64,000 nt of DNA from the NCBI RefSeq assembly GCF_004000745.1, contig NZ_BILV01000020.1, positions 1 through 64,000 on the forward strand, read 5' to 3'. Below the pieces are notes generated by a model, which had not been told where the DNA came from, did not search any database, and saw only the letters and a list, made by a program, of their open reading frames with translations. Of the stretch, positions 8,821-19,307 are shown piece after piece; the stretch's first letter is position 1, and each line of letters starts with the position of its first letter. Origin of the DNA: Paenibacillus barengoltzii NBRC 101215. GTDB taxonomy: Bacteria; Bacillota; Bacilli; Paenibacillales; Paenibacillaceae. The translations under genes and the position numbers were made by a program.

Positions 8821-8869
8821 AGCGAAAGCCCCCGCTTGACACTTGTTCAGCCACCGTTCCTCCCGCCGC

Positions 8870-9676
8870 CTACCGTTCGCTTACCACATCCCACGGCGTC
8901 GGCCGATCATAGTACGTGTCGCATAGCTTGAACTCACTGTCTTTGAAGAAGCAACCGCGATCCTCCATGGCGCTGCGAACCGCCATCTTGGCTAGATCAA
9001 GCATATTGTGCTCGCGGCTGAGGTGAGCCAGATACGTCCGCTTCAGACGGCCGTTCAGAATTTCGCTCATCAGTTCCCCGGTCGCGTCGTTGGACAAGTG
9101 ACCCAAGTCGCCGAGGATGCGCCGCTTGATGTTCCACGGATATCGTCCCATCCGCAACATCTCGATATCGTGGTTCGCCTCAAGCACCAGCACATCGGCA
9201 TCATATATTGCTTCCTTCACCTTGTCGCTGGCATAGCCCAGGTCGGTGCACACGCTCAGCTTCTCCTTGCCGTCGTAGAAGTTGTAGCCCACCGGCTCGG
9301 CAGCGTCATGCGAGATGGCGAACGATTCTACACGGAGCGAGCCGAAATCGCGGGTTTCCCCGGTCCCCAGGATACAGCGTTGGTCGTCTGCGAGGTTCCC
9401 AATCGCCTTTTCCATAGCGGCCCACGTCTTCTCGTTGGCGTATACCGGAAGATTGTATTTTCGCGCCACCGCACCTAAACCTTTGATATGGTCCGAATGC
9501 TCATGCGTAACCAGAATGCCTGTCAAATCCTGCCCGCTTACCCCGCGCTCCATCATCAGCTCCTCGATGCGTTTGGCGCTAAAGCCGGCATCAATCATCA
9601 GTGTGACTTCCCCATTGGCCACCAGTGTTGCATTTCCCGTCGAACCGCTCGACAGCACCGAAAATCGGATCCCCAT
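8870..9676 (-). CDS. walJ: MBL-fold metallohydrolase WalJ (YycJ)
   Basis: WalJ is a cytoplasmic metallo-beta-lactamase-fold protein of the walRK operon. It is thought to help coordinate cell-wall metabolism with DNA replication, and its in vivo substrate is not firmly known. The metal-binding motif HEHSDH is at about residues 58-63, with further ligands in FAISHDAAEP, CTDLGY and LAHLSREHN. Its length of 268 residues is normal. The ATG overlaps the walI tail region closely: the walI stop lies in the leader and GGGAG precedes the start. It is the last gene of the wal group, before a repeat-bearing gap. Confidence 0.93.
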   Translation of the reverse strand: MGIRFSVLSSGSTGNATLVANGEVTLMIDAGFSAKRIEELMMERGVSGQDLTGILVTHEHSDHIKGLGAVARKYNLPVYANEKTWAAMEKAIGNLADDQRCILGTGETRDFGSLRVESFAISHDAAEPVGYNFYDGKEKLSVCTDLGYASDKVKEAIYDADVLVLEANHDIEMLRMGRYPWNIKRRILGDLGHLSNDATGELMSEILNGRLKRTYLAHLSREHNMLDLAKMAVRSAMEDRGCFFKDSEFKLCDTYYDRPTPWDVVSER

Positions 9677-9685
9677 AGTCTCCCA

Positions 9686-10435
9686 TTACTCCTTCGTTTT
9701 CTCTGTATTCGGACTAATGACATCACCGCTGATGCCCTGTACGTAATACTCCTTACCGCTCTCCAGCATAAATCGCCACGCCGGAGCTGCCGGCAGATGC
9801 GCGTCCGAATCGAACACCTCGCCGTAATAACCCAGTTCAACCTCCGTGACCACCGAGCCTTCCGGCAAGAAATTCTCAATCAGGTTGCCCAGCGCCTTGG
9901 AGGCGGAGAGCACACGCTGCGGCTTCTCCTCCTCCGGATAACTGATCTCAATCGCCCGACGCTGGTACGAAATGATCTTCTGATTGCTGCCCAGCAGCTT
10001 AAGCTCGATTTTGAAAAGCGGCCATTTCCCGTCCACCAGCGGGTGCAGAACGAACACGTCGGCGCTGCTCGCTACTTCATCATAGCGGTAATCCCCGATG
10101 TCCGGGATGCTGCCCTTGAGTGCAGCTGCTAACTCCCGCGGCGAAAAAATCAACCTGCTGTCCACCGGCACCGGCAACTCGACCATCTTGCCGCTTTGCG
10201 CATCGTCTAGGAAACGGTAAGCGATTTTGGGCAGCTCCGGCGTTTCCGTCGGAATTTTGGCCAGCACGCGAATGTTCTTCTCGTCCATTGCCTGCTGCGT
10301 GTTATTTTCCAGGGCGGTGATATCCAGGTTGGAGTCGGCCTGCTCCCGCAGGTCGTTCCACAGTTGATAACCCAACACCAGATTCAGCAACAAGAAGGCG
10401 TAAATCAACACATTTTTCGCCCGTCCCCAATCCAT
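9686..10435 (-). CDS. walI: WalK regulatory protein WalI (YycI)
   Basis: WalI is a bitopic membrane protein. Together with WalH it binds the transmembrane part of WalK and tunes its kinase activity. There is one N-terminal membrane segment (about 9-25, LIYAFLLLNLVLGYQLW), then an extracytoplasmic part of the YycI fold rich in short beta-like stretches (LSASKALGNLIENFL, WRFMLESGKEYYVQGISGDVI). It directly precedes walJ. Unusually, a 330-bp non-coding gap with repeats separates it from walH, with which it is normally almost contiguous. Confidence 0.92.
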   Translation of the reverse strand: MDWGRAKNVLIYAFLLLNLVLGYQLWNDLREQADSNLDITALENNTQQAMDEKNIRVLAKIPTETPELPKIAYRFLDDAQSGKMVELPVPVDSRLIFSPRELAAALKGSIPDIGDYRYDEVASSADVFVLHPLVDGKWPLFKIELKLLGSNQKIISYQRRAIEISYPEEEKPQRVLSASKALGNLIENFLPEGSVVTEVELGYYGEVFDSDAHLPAAPAWRFMLESGKEYYVQGISGDVISPNTEKTKE

Positions 10436-10765
10436 GGTTCACCCCCCCTTTCGTTAAAATCATGTTCACATCAATTTAACGGACCGTAGTGACGTTAATG
10501 ATGGTTTTCCCGACGATTTCCCAACCGAACGGACTCCAGTGACCTTATTGCCCCTCAAGTGAAGTACATTGCTATCGTATCAACCGAATAGCGTCTTCTG
10601 GGGCCGTTAGCGTGAAGAGCCATCAAGTTTTCGTCCTAATAACGGCGCCTGAGTCCGTTAGAAGAACGTGTTTATCGTCTACATCTCAGACCTACACTAC
10701 CTTCACCCTACCACCAGCACCAACCATGAACATCTGCCTCGGCATCACACAACCCCATGGGAGCA
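10436..10765. repeat. walH-walI gap carrying four copies of a 24-bp repeat
   Basis: Units of the type (T/G)AACGGAC-NNNAGTGAC-NTTATTG occur at 10477-10500 and 10527-10550 on the plus strand, and in inverted form at 10585-10609 and 10636-10660. Direct pairs followed by inverted pairs would let the RNA fold into long imperfect hairpins. The gap lies inside what is normally a tight operon. I see no credible coding sequence. Confidence 0.75.
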
Positions 10766-12148
10766 CTAATTCGCAGCCGTGCTGGAGCCATCCCCAGCTT
10801 CGTCAGTCTCATCAGCTTCCTCCACATCTGCTCCTGCCTTCTCCACCGCTTCCAAGGTGAGCACCCGAGTCGCACCGTTGCTGAGCTCAACAACCCAAGT
10901 TGGCTTCAACAGCAGCCCTTGCTCGGTGAGTGAGGGCAGGTAGGCCGGATACAAGTTAGCAATACGCGCTTCCGCCTTCAGCGCCGCGATGCTCTCCCGC
11001 AACGCCTTGCCGCCGGGCAGAGAGACGACTTTCTTCTCCCAATTGCCGCCGGAGCCGTAAATCAACGACCGTTCATAGCCGGTGATGGTGCCTTGACGCA
11101 TTTCCAACGAGATCGCTCCGTAATGGAACGTCGACAGGTCAAGGATCGGGAAAGAGCCAAATTGCCCTGTGCCGTAATACTGCTGGAACACCACCCGATG
11201 CTGGTCTTCCTCAACGCCTTCCGTCGTTTGCTCCAACCGGTAAGTTCCATTCCAGCCGCCATGTTGGTTGACGAAGTCAATCGCCGACAGCACGTTCTTG
11301 CTTGGGCTGTTCTCGCCCGCTGAAGGTGCGGCCGGATCGGTGTAGTTGATCCAGTTTCGGTTCTGCTTGACCTGAAGGCTGCGTTTACTGTCGGTGTAGA
11401 TTTCGGAGCCGTCTTTCTCCCGGATGTACCGGGTGATGCTCGGATCAAAGAACAAGCTTCGCTGCATCTGCTCGGTCGTATATAACCCGATGTTCAAGCC
11501 GGTTTCAACCAAATCAATCGACTTCTCGGGGACATAATACCCATCCGTTAACGTGTACGGCACCCAATCCTTACCGAAATCCACCTGTTGCTGCACGTCC
11601 TGCACCGTCAAGTCGGCTTTCGTTGCCTCGTAGACCACATCGCCTCGCGAGCTAAAGAAGAACACCCGCACCTGATCGTCGCTGCCCGAGTTAAAGATCA
11701 TCAACCGGTTCACGCTCTCCGCGTCAAACAACGGATCCGGTGCGATCTGCATCACCTTCTGCAGCAGTTCTACAGGAACGCCTCCGCCAAAGTCCAGTTC
11801 CACCCCGATATCCTTGCTGCGAATCTCCGTCCAATTCATATTATCGATGTCATAGCGCTGGAACCCGTCGAACTGACGGCCCTTCAGCCGGTTATAAATC
11901 AACTTGTAGAACGTCGAATCCGGATAAAACACGGTGTGCCGTTCCTCACCCAAATGCACGGCGATATGCGCCGGAAAGAGCATCACATCGGCTTCCAAGG
12001 TGGTTCCCATGTTCTCCGTACGGATATAGTCACTCTCCGACTTGACCACCGGATTGCTGCCCGGCAACTGATAGATAAGAAAATAACTCTGTACCAAACT
12101 GCACGCGACCAGCAAGGCCAGCGTCAGCGATTTGACCTTCTCTTTCAC
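10766..12148 (-). CDS. walH: WalK regulatory protein WalH (YycH)
   Basis: WalH is the second membrane-anchored modulator of the sensor kinase WalK. One N-terminal membrane segment (about 8-27, LTLALLVACSLVQSYFLIYQL) is followed by a roughly 400-residue extracytoplasmic domain of the YycH family. The end is a low-complexity acidic tail (about the last 25 residues: Glu, Asp, Ala, Gly). The start ATG overlaps the walK stop by four bases, so translation is coupled to walK. Length (460 aa) fits the family. The acidic tail looks like a lineage-specific addition. Confidence 0.92.
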   Translation of the reverse strand: MKEKVKSLTLALLVACSLVQSYFLIYQLPGSNPVVKSESDYIRTENMGTTLEADVMLFPAHIAVHLGEERHTVFYPDSTFYKLIYNRLKGRQFDGFQRYDIDNMNWTEIRSKDIGVELDFGGGVPVELLQKVMQIAPDPLFDAESVNRLMIFNSGSDDQVRVFFFSSRGDVVYEATKADLTVQDVQQQVDFGKDWVPYTLTDGYYVPEKSIDLVETGLNIGLYTTEQMQRSLFFDPSITRYIREKDGSEIYTDSKRSLQVKQNRNWINYTDPAAPSAGENSPSKNVLSAIDFVNQHGGWNGTYRLEQTTEGVEEDQHRVVFQQYYGTGQFGSFPILDLSTFHYGAISLEMRQGTITGYERSLIYGSGGNWEKKVVSLPGGKALRESIAALKAEARIANLYPAYLPSLTEQGLLLKPTWVVELSNGATRVLTLEAVEKAGADVEEADETDEAGDGSSTAAN

Positions 12149-13968
12149 CGCGCTTCGCCTCCTTGCTTCTCCGCCGGCAACGTAAAGGTCACCTTCGTGC
12201 CTTTGCCCAATTCGGACTGCAGAGAAATGGTCCCGCCGTGGGCTTTTACAATTTCCCGGGCAATGGATAGGCCAAGGCCCGTCCCGCCCATATTCCGTGA
12301 ACGCGCCTTATCCACGCGATAGAACCGTTCAAAAATCCGGTCCAGGTCCTTCTTTGGAATCCCGATCCCGTTATCCTGCACTGAAATGGCCAGTTGGCGG
12401 TCATCGGTTAAGCGAGCTTCTAGCGCTATGACGCCGCCCTCCGGCGTATATTTCATCGCATTGGAGAACAGATTGTCCAGCACTTGGTCAATCTGGTCGC
12501 GGTCAATCCAGGCCGTGTCCACGTCACTGGCAATAAACAACGTGGGTTTGATCTCTTTCTCCTGCATCTGAAAAGAAAACCGATCCACCACATCCTCCAG
12601 CATCTCCATCACGTTCGTCGGCTGCTTTCGCAGTTCGGCCTCATGCGAGTCGAACCGCGACAAATGCAGCAGATCTGTGACCAGACGGATCATCCGCTCG
12701 GTCTGGCTCTGAATTACGGACACGAACCGCGGTCCAAGCTCTGGATCCTCCATCGCGCCATCCTCCAGCGCCTCGGTATAGCTCTTGATCGTCGTCAGCG
12801 GCGTCCGCAGCTCATGCGATACGTTCGCGACAAACTCCCGCCGCGACGCCTCCAGCTTCTCTTGCTCGGTAACGTCCTGGAGGACGGCGATCGTGCCAAT
12901 GATCCCAATTTCCCGCCGATGGATCGGTGTAAACGTCACCCGGATCAGGAAGACGTCACCGTCCGGCCCGGTATTCTCCAGGATCGTCGAATGCATCGTT
13001 CCTTGCTCCAGCACGTCCCGCTCCTCATCTGGGAGGTTCAACAGCGACATGATATCGGCCCGATCGAGATCCTTATCCGATGTCCCCAGCATCTCGCTCG
13101 CACGCCGGTTCATCAGGATGACCCGGCCGGTCTCGTCGGTGGCGATCACCCCGTCGCTCATGTTCGTGAGGATCGAAGCGAGCTTCTCCTTCTCTTCCTC
13201 GTTCTGCGCCAGCGCATCGCGCAAACGGCTGGTCATGTAGTTAAATGCCTTGCTGAGTTGGCCGATTTCGTCATTGCCAAGCACCGGCATTTTCTGATGG
13301 AACTGCCCTTCAGCCACCGCCGTCGCCCGCCGCGTCAGCTCCTTAATCGGCGAGGTGATCGTATGCGCCAAAATCACACCTAATACCGCCGTCAACCCCA
13401 GCGCCAGCAAGATCCCGGAGATAAAAATATTGTTAATCCGCTCCATCGTACTGTACAGCTCGCTCATTGACGCCGCAATGTAAATAGCCCCGACGATCTT
13501 CCCGCCGCTGACAACGGGCTTGGCGACGACCTTCTTCCGGACGTTGTCCTCGTCGATGATATACTCCTCGTTATCGCGGATGCCCTGCAGAGCCCGGCTG
13601 ACGACGGTCTGCGTGTTCTTCGTGCCGACGTAATCGGCATGGGAGGGCTTGGACGTCGTCAGCACCTTGCCGCTCGCATCGAGCACCTGAATCTCGGCCC
13701 CGCCGATATTAAACAAGTTGTTAACCAATACACGCAAATTCTCTAACGATTCCTCCGCCGACTCTCCAGTCACGCCCAGGTTTTGTGCCGCCAACACGGA
13801 GAGCAGCTCCGCTCGCTCCTGCAGCTCCTTGGTAAAGTTGCTGGTCAGCGAGGTCTTCATCGCGCTCACGAAATACACCCCGATCAGTTGCATGGCAATC
13901 AGGATGAGCAGCACGTAAATAATAATCAGTTTTGCCTGGATCGTGCGAAAAAAAGAGGGCAGATTCAT
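12145..13968 (-). CDS. walK: Sensor histidine kinase WalK (YycG)
   Basis: WalK is the essential kinase that senses cell-wall status and phosphorylates WalR. Two membrane segments (about 12-36 and 182-203) flank an extracytoplasmic PDC/Cache-like sensor. HAMP (about 204-256), PAS (about 262-370) and PAC regions follow, then HisKA with the H box VSHELRTP (phospho-acceptor His385) and a HATPase domain with DNLFSNAMKYTPEGG and GTGLGLSI. The ATG at 13968 lies one base after the walR stop, with GGTGGA upstream, and gives an N terminus like B. subtilis WalK. A GTG four codons earlier, overlapping walR, is also possible. Confidence 0.96.
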   Translation of the reverse strand: MNLPSFFRTIQAKLIIIYVLLILIAMQLIGVYFVSAMKTSLTSNFTKELQERAELLSVLAAQNLGVTGESAEESLENLRVLVNNLFNIGGAEIQVLDASGKVLTTSKPSHADYVGTKNTQTVVSRALQGIRDNEEYIIDEDNVRKKVVAKPVVSGGKIVGAIYIAASMSELYSTMERINNIFISGILLALGLTAVLGVILAHTITSPIKELTRRATAVAEGQFHQKMPVLGNDEIGQLSKAFNYMTSRLRDALAQNEEEKEKLASILTNMSDGVIATDETGRVILMNRRASEMLGTSDKDLDRADIMSLLNLPDEERDVLEQGTMHSTILENTGPDGDVFLIRVTFTPIHRREIGIIGTIAVLQDVTEQEKLEASRREFVANVSHELRTPLTTIKSYTEALEDGAMEDPELGPRFVSVIQSQTERMIRLVTDLLHLSRFDSHEAELRKQPTNVMEMLEDVVDRFSFQMQEKEIKPTLFIASDVDTAWIDRDQIDQVLDNLFSNAMKYTPEGGVIALEARLTDDRQLAISVQDNGIGIPKKDLDRIFERFYRVDKARSRNMGGTGLGLSIAREIVKAHGGTISLQSELGKGTKVTFTLPAEKQGGEAR

Positions 13969-13969
13969 T

Positions 13970-14689
13970 CTAGAGTCCACCCGCCTTGGAGCTTCGCATC
14001 ATATACCCCAACCCGCGCCGCGTCAAAATGTATTCCGGCTTGCTGGGGTCCTTCTCGATCTTCTCGCGCAAGCGGCGAATCGTCACGTCCACCGTGCGAA
14101 CATCACCAAAATACTCAAAGCCCCATACTGCTTGCAGCAAGTGTTCGCGGGTCATCACTTTGCCTGAGTTCTTCACCAGATAATGCATTAACTCGAACTC
14201 CCGGTGTGTCAGGTCCAGCGGCTCGCCGTTCTTATAGACCGTATACATATCCGTGTCGATAAACAACTCGAACAGACTGATGCCCTGCTTCGTGTCCTCC
14301 GCACCTTCGGCCGCTGCGGCAGCCTTCTGCTGACGCCGCATCTGCGCCTTCACTCGAGCTAACAGCTCCCGGGTACTGAAAGGCTTGGTCACATAATCGT
14401 CAGCGCCCAGCTCTAAGCCCAGCACCTTATCGATCTCTCCGTCCTTCGCAGTCAGCATGATGATCGGAGTCTCGAGCTTCGCCCGCACCTCCCGGCATAC
14501 GTCCATTCCATCCTTGCCAGGCAGCATCAAGTCGAGCAGAATCAAGTCTGGTTGTTCGGAGAAGGCCAGCTGAGTGGCCTCAATCCCGTCGAAGGCAAGC
14601 ACGACCTCATAGCCTTCTTTCTCCAAGTTAAATTTTAAAATATCCGCAATGGGTTTCTCGTCATCCACGACTAGAATTTTTCCTTGCAT
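13970..14689 (-). CDS. walR: Response regulator WalR (YycF)
   Basis: WalR is an OmpR-family response regulator that controls autolysins and other wall genes, partner of WalK. The receiver domain has the acidic pair VDDE near residue 9, phospho-acceptor Asp53 ([12 protein letters not shown]) and the switch Thr and Lys in MLTAKDG and VTKPFS. The winged-helix domain (about 137-233) has [12 protein letters not shown] and [13 protein letters not shown]. The 239-residue length is a few residues longer than B. subtilis WalR because of an alanine-rich linker. It is the first gene of the wal operon; GGGGTG precedes the start. Confidence 0.97.
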   Translation of the reverse strand: MQGKILVVDDEKPIADILKFNLEKEGYEVVLAFDGIEATQLAFSEQPDLILLDLMLPGKDGMDVCREVRAKLETPIIMLTAKDGEIDKVLGLELGADDYVTKPFSTRELLARVKAQMRRQQKAAAAAEGAEDTKQGISLFELFIDTDMYTVYKNGEPLDLTHREFELMHYLVKNSGKVMTREHLLQAVWGFEYFGDVRTVDVTIRRLREKIEKDPSKPEYILTRRGLGYMMRSSKAGGL

Positions 14690-15005
14690 GAATCAAGTTC
14701 ACCCCAACTTTCAGCCATGGGCTTTTGCTCCCTCTATCTTACCATATCTGGCACCGCATCAGCTATCTTCGGAGACGGTAACGATTGACAGCACGCATTC
14801 ATCTCCTCCCTGTATACCTTTTACTGTCGCCTGTTTATGCGATTATCCCCTTGGCTCAGAGAGAAGATAGATCGATAGAATCCCATTGCTCTTATTTCCA
14901 CCGCCTGATGAAACGGGATAATCCTCAAACAAAGGGAGCCAAAACCTATACCCGCCCAAATCCACAAAAAAAGCCCATCCCCCTTACAGGAGACGGACTC
15001 ACATC
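14690..15005. other. wal operon upstream region
   Basis: This 316-bp gap holds the M23 peptidase terminator at its right end and must hold the walR promoter. The minus strand has a TAAGAT that could be a -10 about 40 bases before walR, but I see no good -35. No open reading frame here is credible. Confidence 0.35.
14965..15000 (-). terminator. Terminator after the M23 peptidase gene
   Basis: The minus-strand stem AGTCCGTCTCC/GGGGATGGGCT pairs along its length with wobbles and is followed by seven Ts. It begins about five bases after the peptidase stop. Confidence 0.75.
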
Positions 15006-16553
15006 TTATAGATATTTCAACGGATTCTGAATGCTGCCGTTCTTATGAATCTCAAAATGCAAATGCGTGCCGGTCGAACGCCCGGTGCTGCCCATGACGC
15101 CAATCTTGTCGCCCTTCTCGACGACTTGACCTTTCTTCACGCTGATTTTGCTTAAATGACCGTACAACGTTTCATAGCCATTCTTGTGGTCAATGATGAT
15201 GCAGTTTCCGTAACCCGACTTCGTTCCAACGAAGGTAACAACGCCGTCATCGGCAGCTAAGATGCTGCGGTTGGAGGAGACCAAATCAACGCCTTTATGT
15301 GTCCGTCCCCAACGTTCGCCGTAGCTGCTTGTCATTTTCGCGCTGGATACCGGCCAGGCAAACTGCCCGGTGCCCTCACCTAACACAACCTTCGTGCCGC
15401 GCACAACGATCTTCGGCGAAGACTTCTTCGTGACTTCCTGGCCCAGCCATTCTTCATTGACCACGATGCCGTTTTCCTTCGTGATCCTGTACTCCATGGT
15501 CTTGAGGCCGCTGGAACCTGGAGAAATCACTTTCGTTTCTCCTGCACGCATACTGGCATTCTTCTTAATGATCACCTGCGGTTCCGTAACAATTTCCTCT
15601 GTTACATGCTCCACCGTACGAACCGTTAGGGCCGGCTGCACCGCCTTCACGTTGAGCAACGTTCCAATTTGCAGCGTCAGCTCTTCAATCCCGGGATTGT
15701 TCGCAAACAACTCCTTCTGTGACACACCAAAACGGGCCGCGATCGACGAGATCGTATCCCCTTCCTGGACTTCATATTGAATTGCTGCCTCGTCCCCTTG
15801 AAGGATCTTTCGTACCGCTTCCTCTGGACTCATCACCTTGTTCGGATCGGCCTTGATCTCTCCCTGATTCACGTCTTCAGCGATTTCCACCGTTTCCAAC
15901 GTTGCGCTGGAGGCCTTTGTTTTCGCTTGGGCTGACTTACTCCCGCCAGTTCGTTTCACTTTAGCAGCCAGCGTGCTGACAGCCACATCCGGTGCATATT
16001 TCGATTTCACCTGTTCCAGAACCTCTCGGGCGGCCGCCTGGTCCTTCACCACGGCGATCACTTTGCCGTCCACCTTCAGCTCCACACCTTTGGCGTACCC
16101 GGTTAGCATCCCGTACAGCTCGTCGAGCGTAGACTCCGCATCCACGTCAGCCTTGTAGGCCTGCTCCGGCTTGATGGTGATGCCCTCGGTATTCACTGCC
16201 ATCTCCACATCCGGATATTTTTGCTTATATTCCTGCTCCTTACGTGCAATCAGAGCCTGTAATTGCGATTCACTTGCGATCGTGCCAATTTCTTTCCCGC
16301 CGACGTAAACCCGGTAATAAGATACCGTATTCGCCTTAACGTATTGCTGGCCTCCCCAATAGACCGCTCCGGCAATGACAACCACAGCGGCTCCGGCTAA
16401 GACAAGCTTGCGGGGCTTAAGAAGATCACGCCATTTTCGCCTGCTCTCTGGTTCGGATATCTCTGAATCGTTTTCCGGGCGGCTGTGTTGCTCTTGCGTC
16501 CGAGAATCGTTCACGCGCCACAGCTGCCAGCGTTTTCCCGTAAAACCTTTCAT
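15006..16553 (-). CDS. Membrane-anchored M23 metallopeptidase with LysM and G5 domains
   Basis: This is a probable cell-wall endopeptidase. A polar N terminus is followed by a membrane segment (about 50-68). A YoaR/VanW-like region (about 75-180) is next, then a LysM-type module (about 258-305, YEVQEGDTISSIAARFGVS), a G5 domain (about 310-390) and a C-terminal peptidase_M23 domain. The zinc ligands lie in THKGVD and HLHFEIH. Length is 515 residues. The ATG has AGGAG six bases upstream. It sits next to walRK, which in Firmicutes regulates wall hydrolases, and has its own terminator. Which peptide bond it cuts cannot be read from the sequence. Confidence 0.93.
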   Translation of the reverse strand: MKGFTGKRWQLWRVNDSRTQEQHSRPENDSEISEPESRRKWRDLLKPRKLVLAGAAVVVIAGAVYWGGQQYVKANTVSYYRVYVGGKEIGTIASESQLQALIARKEQEYKQKYPDVEMAVNTEGITIKPEQAYKADVDAESTLDELYGMLTGYAKGVELKVDGKVIAVVKDQAAAREVLEQVKSKYAPDVAVSTLAAKVKRTGGSKSAQAKTKASSATLETVEIAEDVNQGEIKADPNKVMSPEEAVRKILQGDEAAIQYEVQEGDTISSIAARFGVSQKELFANNPGIEELTLQIGTLLNVKAVQPALTVRTVEHVTEEIVTEPQVIIKKNASMRAGETKVISPGSSGLKTMEYRITKENGIVVNEEWLGQEVTKKSSPKIVVRGTKVVLGEGTGQFAWPVSSAKMTSSYGERWGRTHKGVDLVSSNRSILAADDGVVTFVGTKSGYGNCIIIDHKNGYETLYGHLSKISVKKGQVVEKGDKIGVMGSTGRSTGTHLHFEIHKNGSIQNPLKYL

Positions 16554-16671
16554 ACCGATCTCCTTTTATCCATCGACTCGATTCGACTTGAAATGGTTTC
16601 AAAATTTTAACCTTTAATCACTATTGATTACTTTAACACAGTGGGGTGAAAATTATCAACTTTCGGTCAAA

Positions 16672-16701
16672 AGCAAAGAACCCGCTTAACAAGCGGGTTC
16701 T
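16672..16701 (-). terminator. Terminator after the 232-aa membrane-anchored protein gene
   Basis: The perfect stem AGAACCCGCTT/AAGCGGGTTCT has a three-base loop and is followed on the minus strand by TTGCTTTT. It lies about 95 bases after the stop at 16797. Confidence 0.75.
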
Positions 16702-16796
16702 CACGGTTTGGTCAGTAAGCAAGCTAGTTTATTGAATTTACAATCCTGTGAATGTTAGCGCTGACATTCCCTTTAGATCAGGCAATTAAAGCGATT

Positions 16797-17495
16797 TTAT
16801 TTTTTTAACAATTCCATGACCTTGGCGTATTCCGTTTTATCCAAATGTTTTGACAGAACCTGTTCAATGTTAATCATTTCCGTTTCCGTCAAACCACCTT
16901 CCAGGGCGACAGTCAACATTTGCATTTCCTCTTGTGGCAGCTTCTTCATAAGGATCGCAAAAATTTCCTCCTTCTGCTGATCCGGCAGTTCCTTCTTCTT
17001 GGCCACGAGATCATCCGGCGTCACGACCACCTGCTGATCCTCGCCCATTGCTTCTCCGCCACTCATTCCGCCCATCACCGGCAAAGCATCCTCCGGTGCA
17101 TTTTCATCTGTGGTGTTGGCGTCCTTCCCCTCCGTGCCTAGATCCTTGCCGCTAGCCGGGGTTCCATTCGTCCCCGTTGTCGCCCCCCCGGAGGTACCAC
17201 TCTCTCCACTGCCGCCAGAGGATGAATCCGCCGCATCGTCCTTCGTCTTGTCCGCACGGTTATCTACTTTATCCTCCCCTTTTGCCTGATCCGTACGGTT
17301 TGAGGCACCGCCTAGTCCCAGCATGCCCTTCATCATCCCGCTAAAGCTAGGAGCTTCTGCGGTGATCGGCAGGTTATAACTGCTGAGTAAAGATTGGATA
17401 TACGAATTGACGATATATCCCGTTGTGGCCACGGTTAATAAACTAACCGCTACGATCGTTACGCATAATTTCAAGATCCATCCGAACCATTTCAT
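16797..17495 (-). CDS. Membrane-anchored protein of unknown function with low-complexity linker
   Basis: I do not recognise a family. A single N-terminal membrane segment or uncleaved signal (about 7-28) is followed by a short conserved-looking stretch containing MMKGMLGLGG. A long linker rich in Asp, Ser, Gly, Thr and Lys comes next (about 62-150). The C-terminal domain (about 155-232) is helical and charged, with PDDLVAKKKELPDQQKEEIFAIL and LTETEMINIEQVLSKHLDK. This last domain is exported if the topology is as inferred. GGGAGG precedes the ATG by nine bases. It lies between the M23 peptidase and purA with its own terminator. It could be a sporulation or envelope protein, but nothing in the sequence decides this. 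Confidence 0.8.
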   Translation of the reverse strand: MKWFGWILKLCVTIVAVSLLTVATTGYIVNSYIQSLLSSYNLPITAEAPSFSGMMKGMLGLGGASNRTDQAKGEDKVDNRADKTKDDAADSSSGGSGESGTSGGATTGTNGTPASGKDLGTEGKDANTTDENAPEDALPVMGGMSGGEAMGEDQQVVVTPDDLVAKKKELPDQQKEEIFAILMKKLPQEEMQMLTVALEGGLTETEMINIEQVLSKHLDKTEYAKVMELLKK

Positions 17496-17589
17496 CGTTT
17501 GTATCCTCCCACTGCCTAAGAATCTAGTCTCTCAACCTTCAGTATGGACGGCAAAACCAGATTTCAACCTAAGCAAGGAACCGAAACTC

Positions 17590-17640
17590 GAAAAAGAAAC
17601 CGCCGACCGAGGATGAACACATCGCTCGTTCGGCGGTTTA
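17590..17640 (-). terminator. Terminator after purA
   Basis: On the minus strand AAACCGCCGAACGAG pairs with CTCGGTCGGCGGTTT and is followed by CTTTTTC. It lies about 30 bases after the purA stop. Confidence 0.85.
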
Positions 17641-17669
17641 GAAATCGTCTGAATCGTCTATCTATTGAA

Positions 17670-19043
<1,374 letters not shown>

Positions 19044-19137
19044 TTAGGCTGATCCGACATTTTTCCATAATTGTACGCGCTAACAAACGCGCTGCTAACG
19101 TTAATCCGACCATCTATCGCTTTAACGCAGCAATACC

Positions 19138-19166
19138 AGTTTAACAGTCTCCATTTTTAAAGTCAA
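19138..19166 (-). promoter_or_regulatory. purA promoter
   Basis: On the minus strand TTGACT (19161-19166), a 17-base spacer and TAAACT (19138-19143) form a sigma-A promoter. Transcription would begin near 19131 and give a leader of about 175 bases. Confidence 0.75.
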
Positions 19167-19170
19167 ATTA

Positions 19171-19215
19171 AAAAGCGAACGATGCTTCTGTTTAATTTTA
19201 CAAATGTTCGGAATT
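19171..19215. promoter_or_regulatory. PurR operator (PurBox pair) of purA
   Basis: An inverted pair of PurBox-like sequences lies just upstream of the -35: AAAAGCGAACGATG at 19171-19184 and AAATGTTCGGAATT at 19202-19215, 17 bases apart. The second matches the B. subtilis PurBox consensus (CCGAAC core flanked by A/T) and the first has two deviations. This spacing and position are those of PurR-regulated Bacillus operators. Confidence 0.75.
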
Positions 19216-19220
19216 ACTGT

Positions 19221-19278
19221 TTTTAAAAGAAGATGCCTCGCCGAATCCAGGCAGAGCCTAGATTGGCAAAGGCACCTT
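19221..19278 (-). terminator. Terminator after the chemoreceptor gene
   Basis: On the minus strand AAGGTGCCTTTGCCAATC pairs with GATTCGGCGAGGCATCTT and is followed by CTTTTAAAA. The hairpin lies just behind the chemoreceptor stop and upstream of the PurR operator. Confidence 0.7.
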
Positions 19279-19307
19279 GAATCACTGAAATAATACGCAA
19301 ATCTTGC

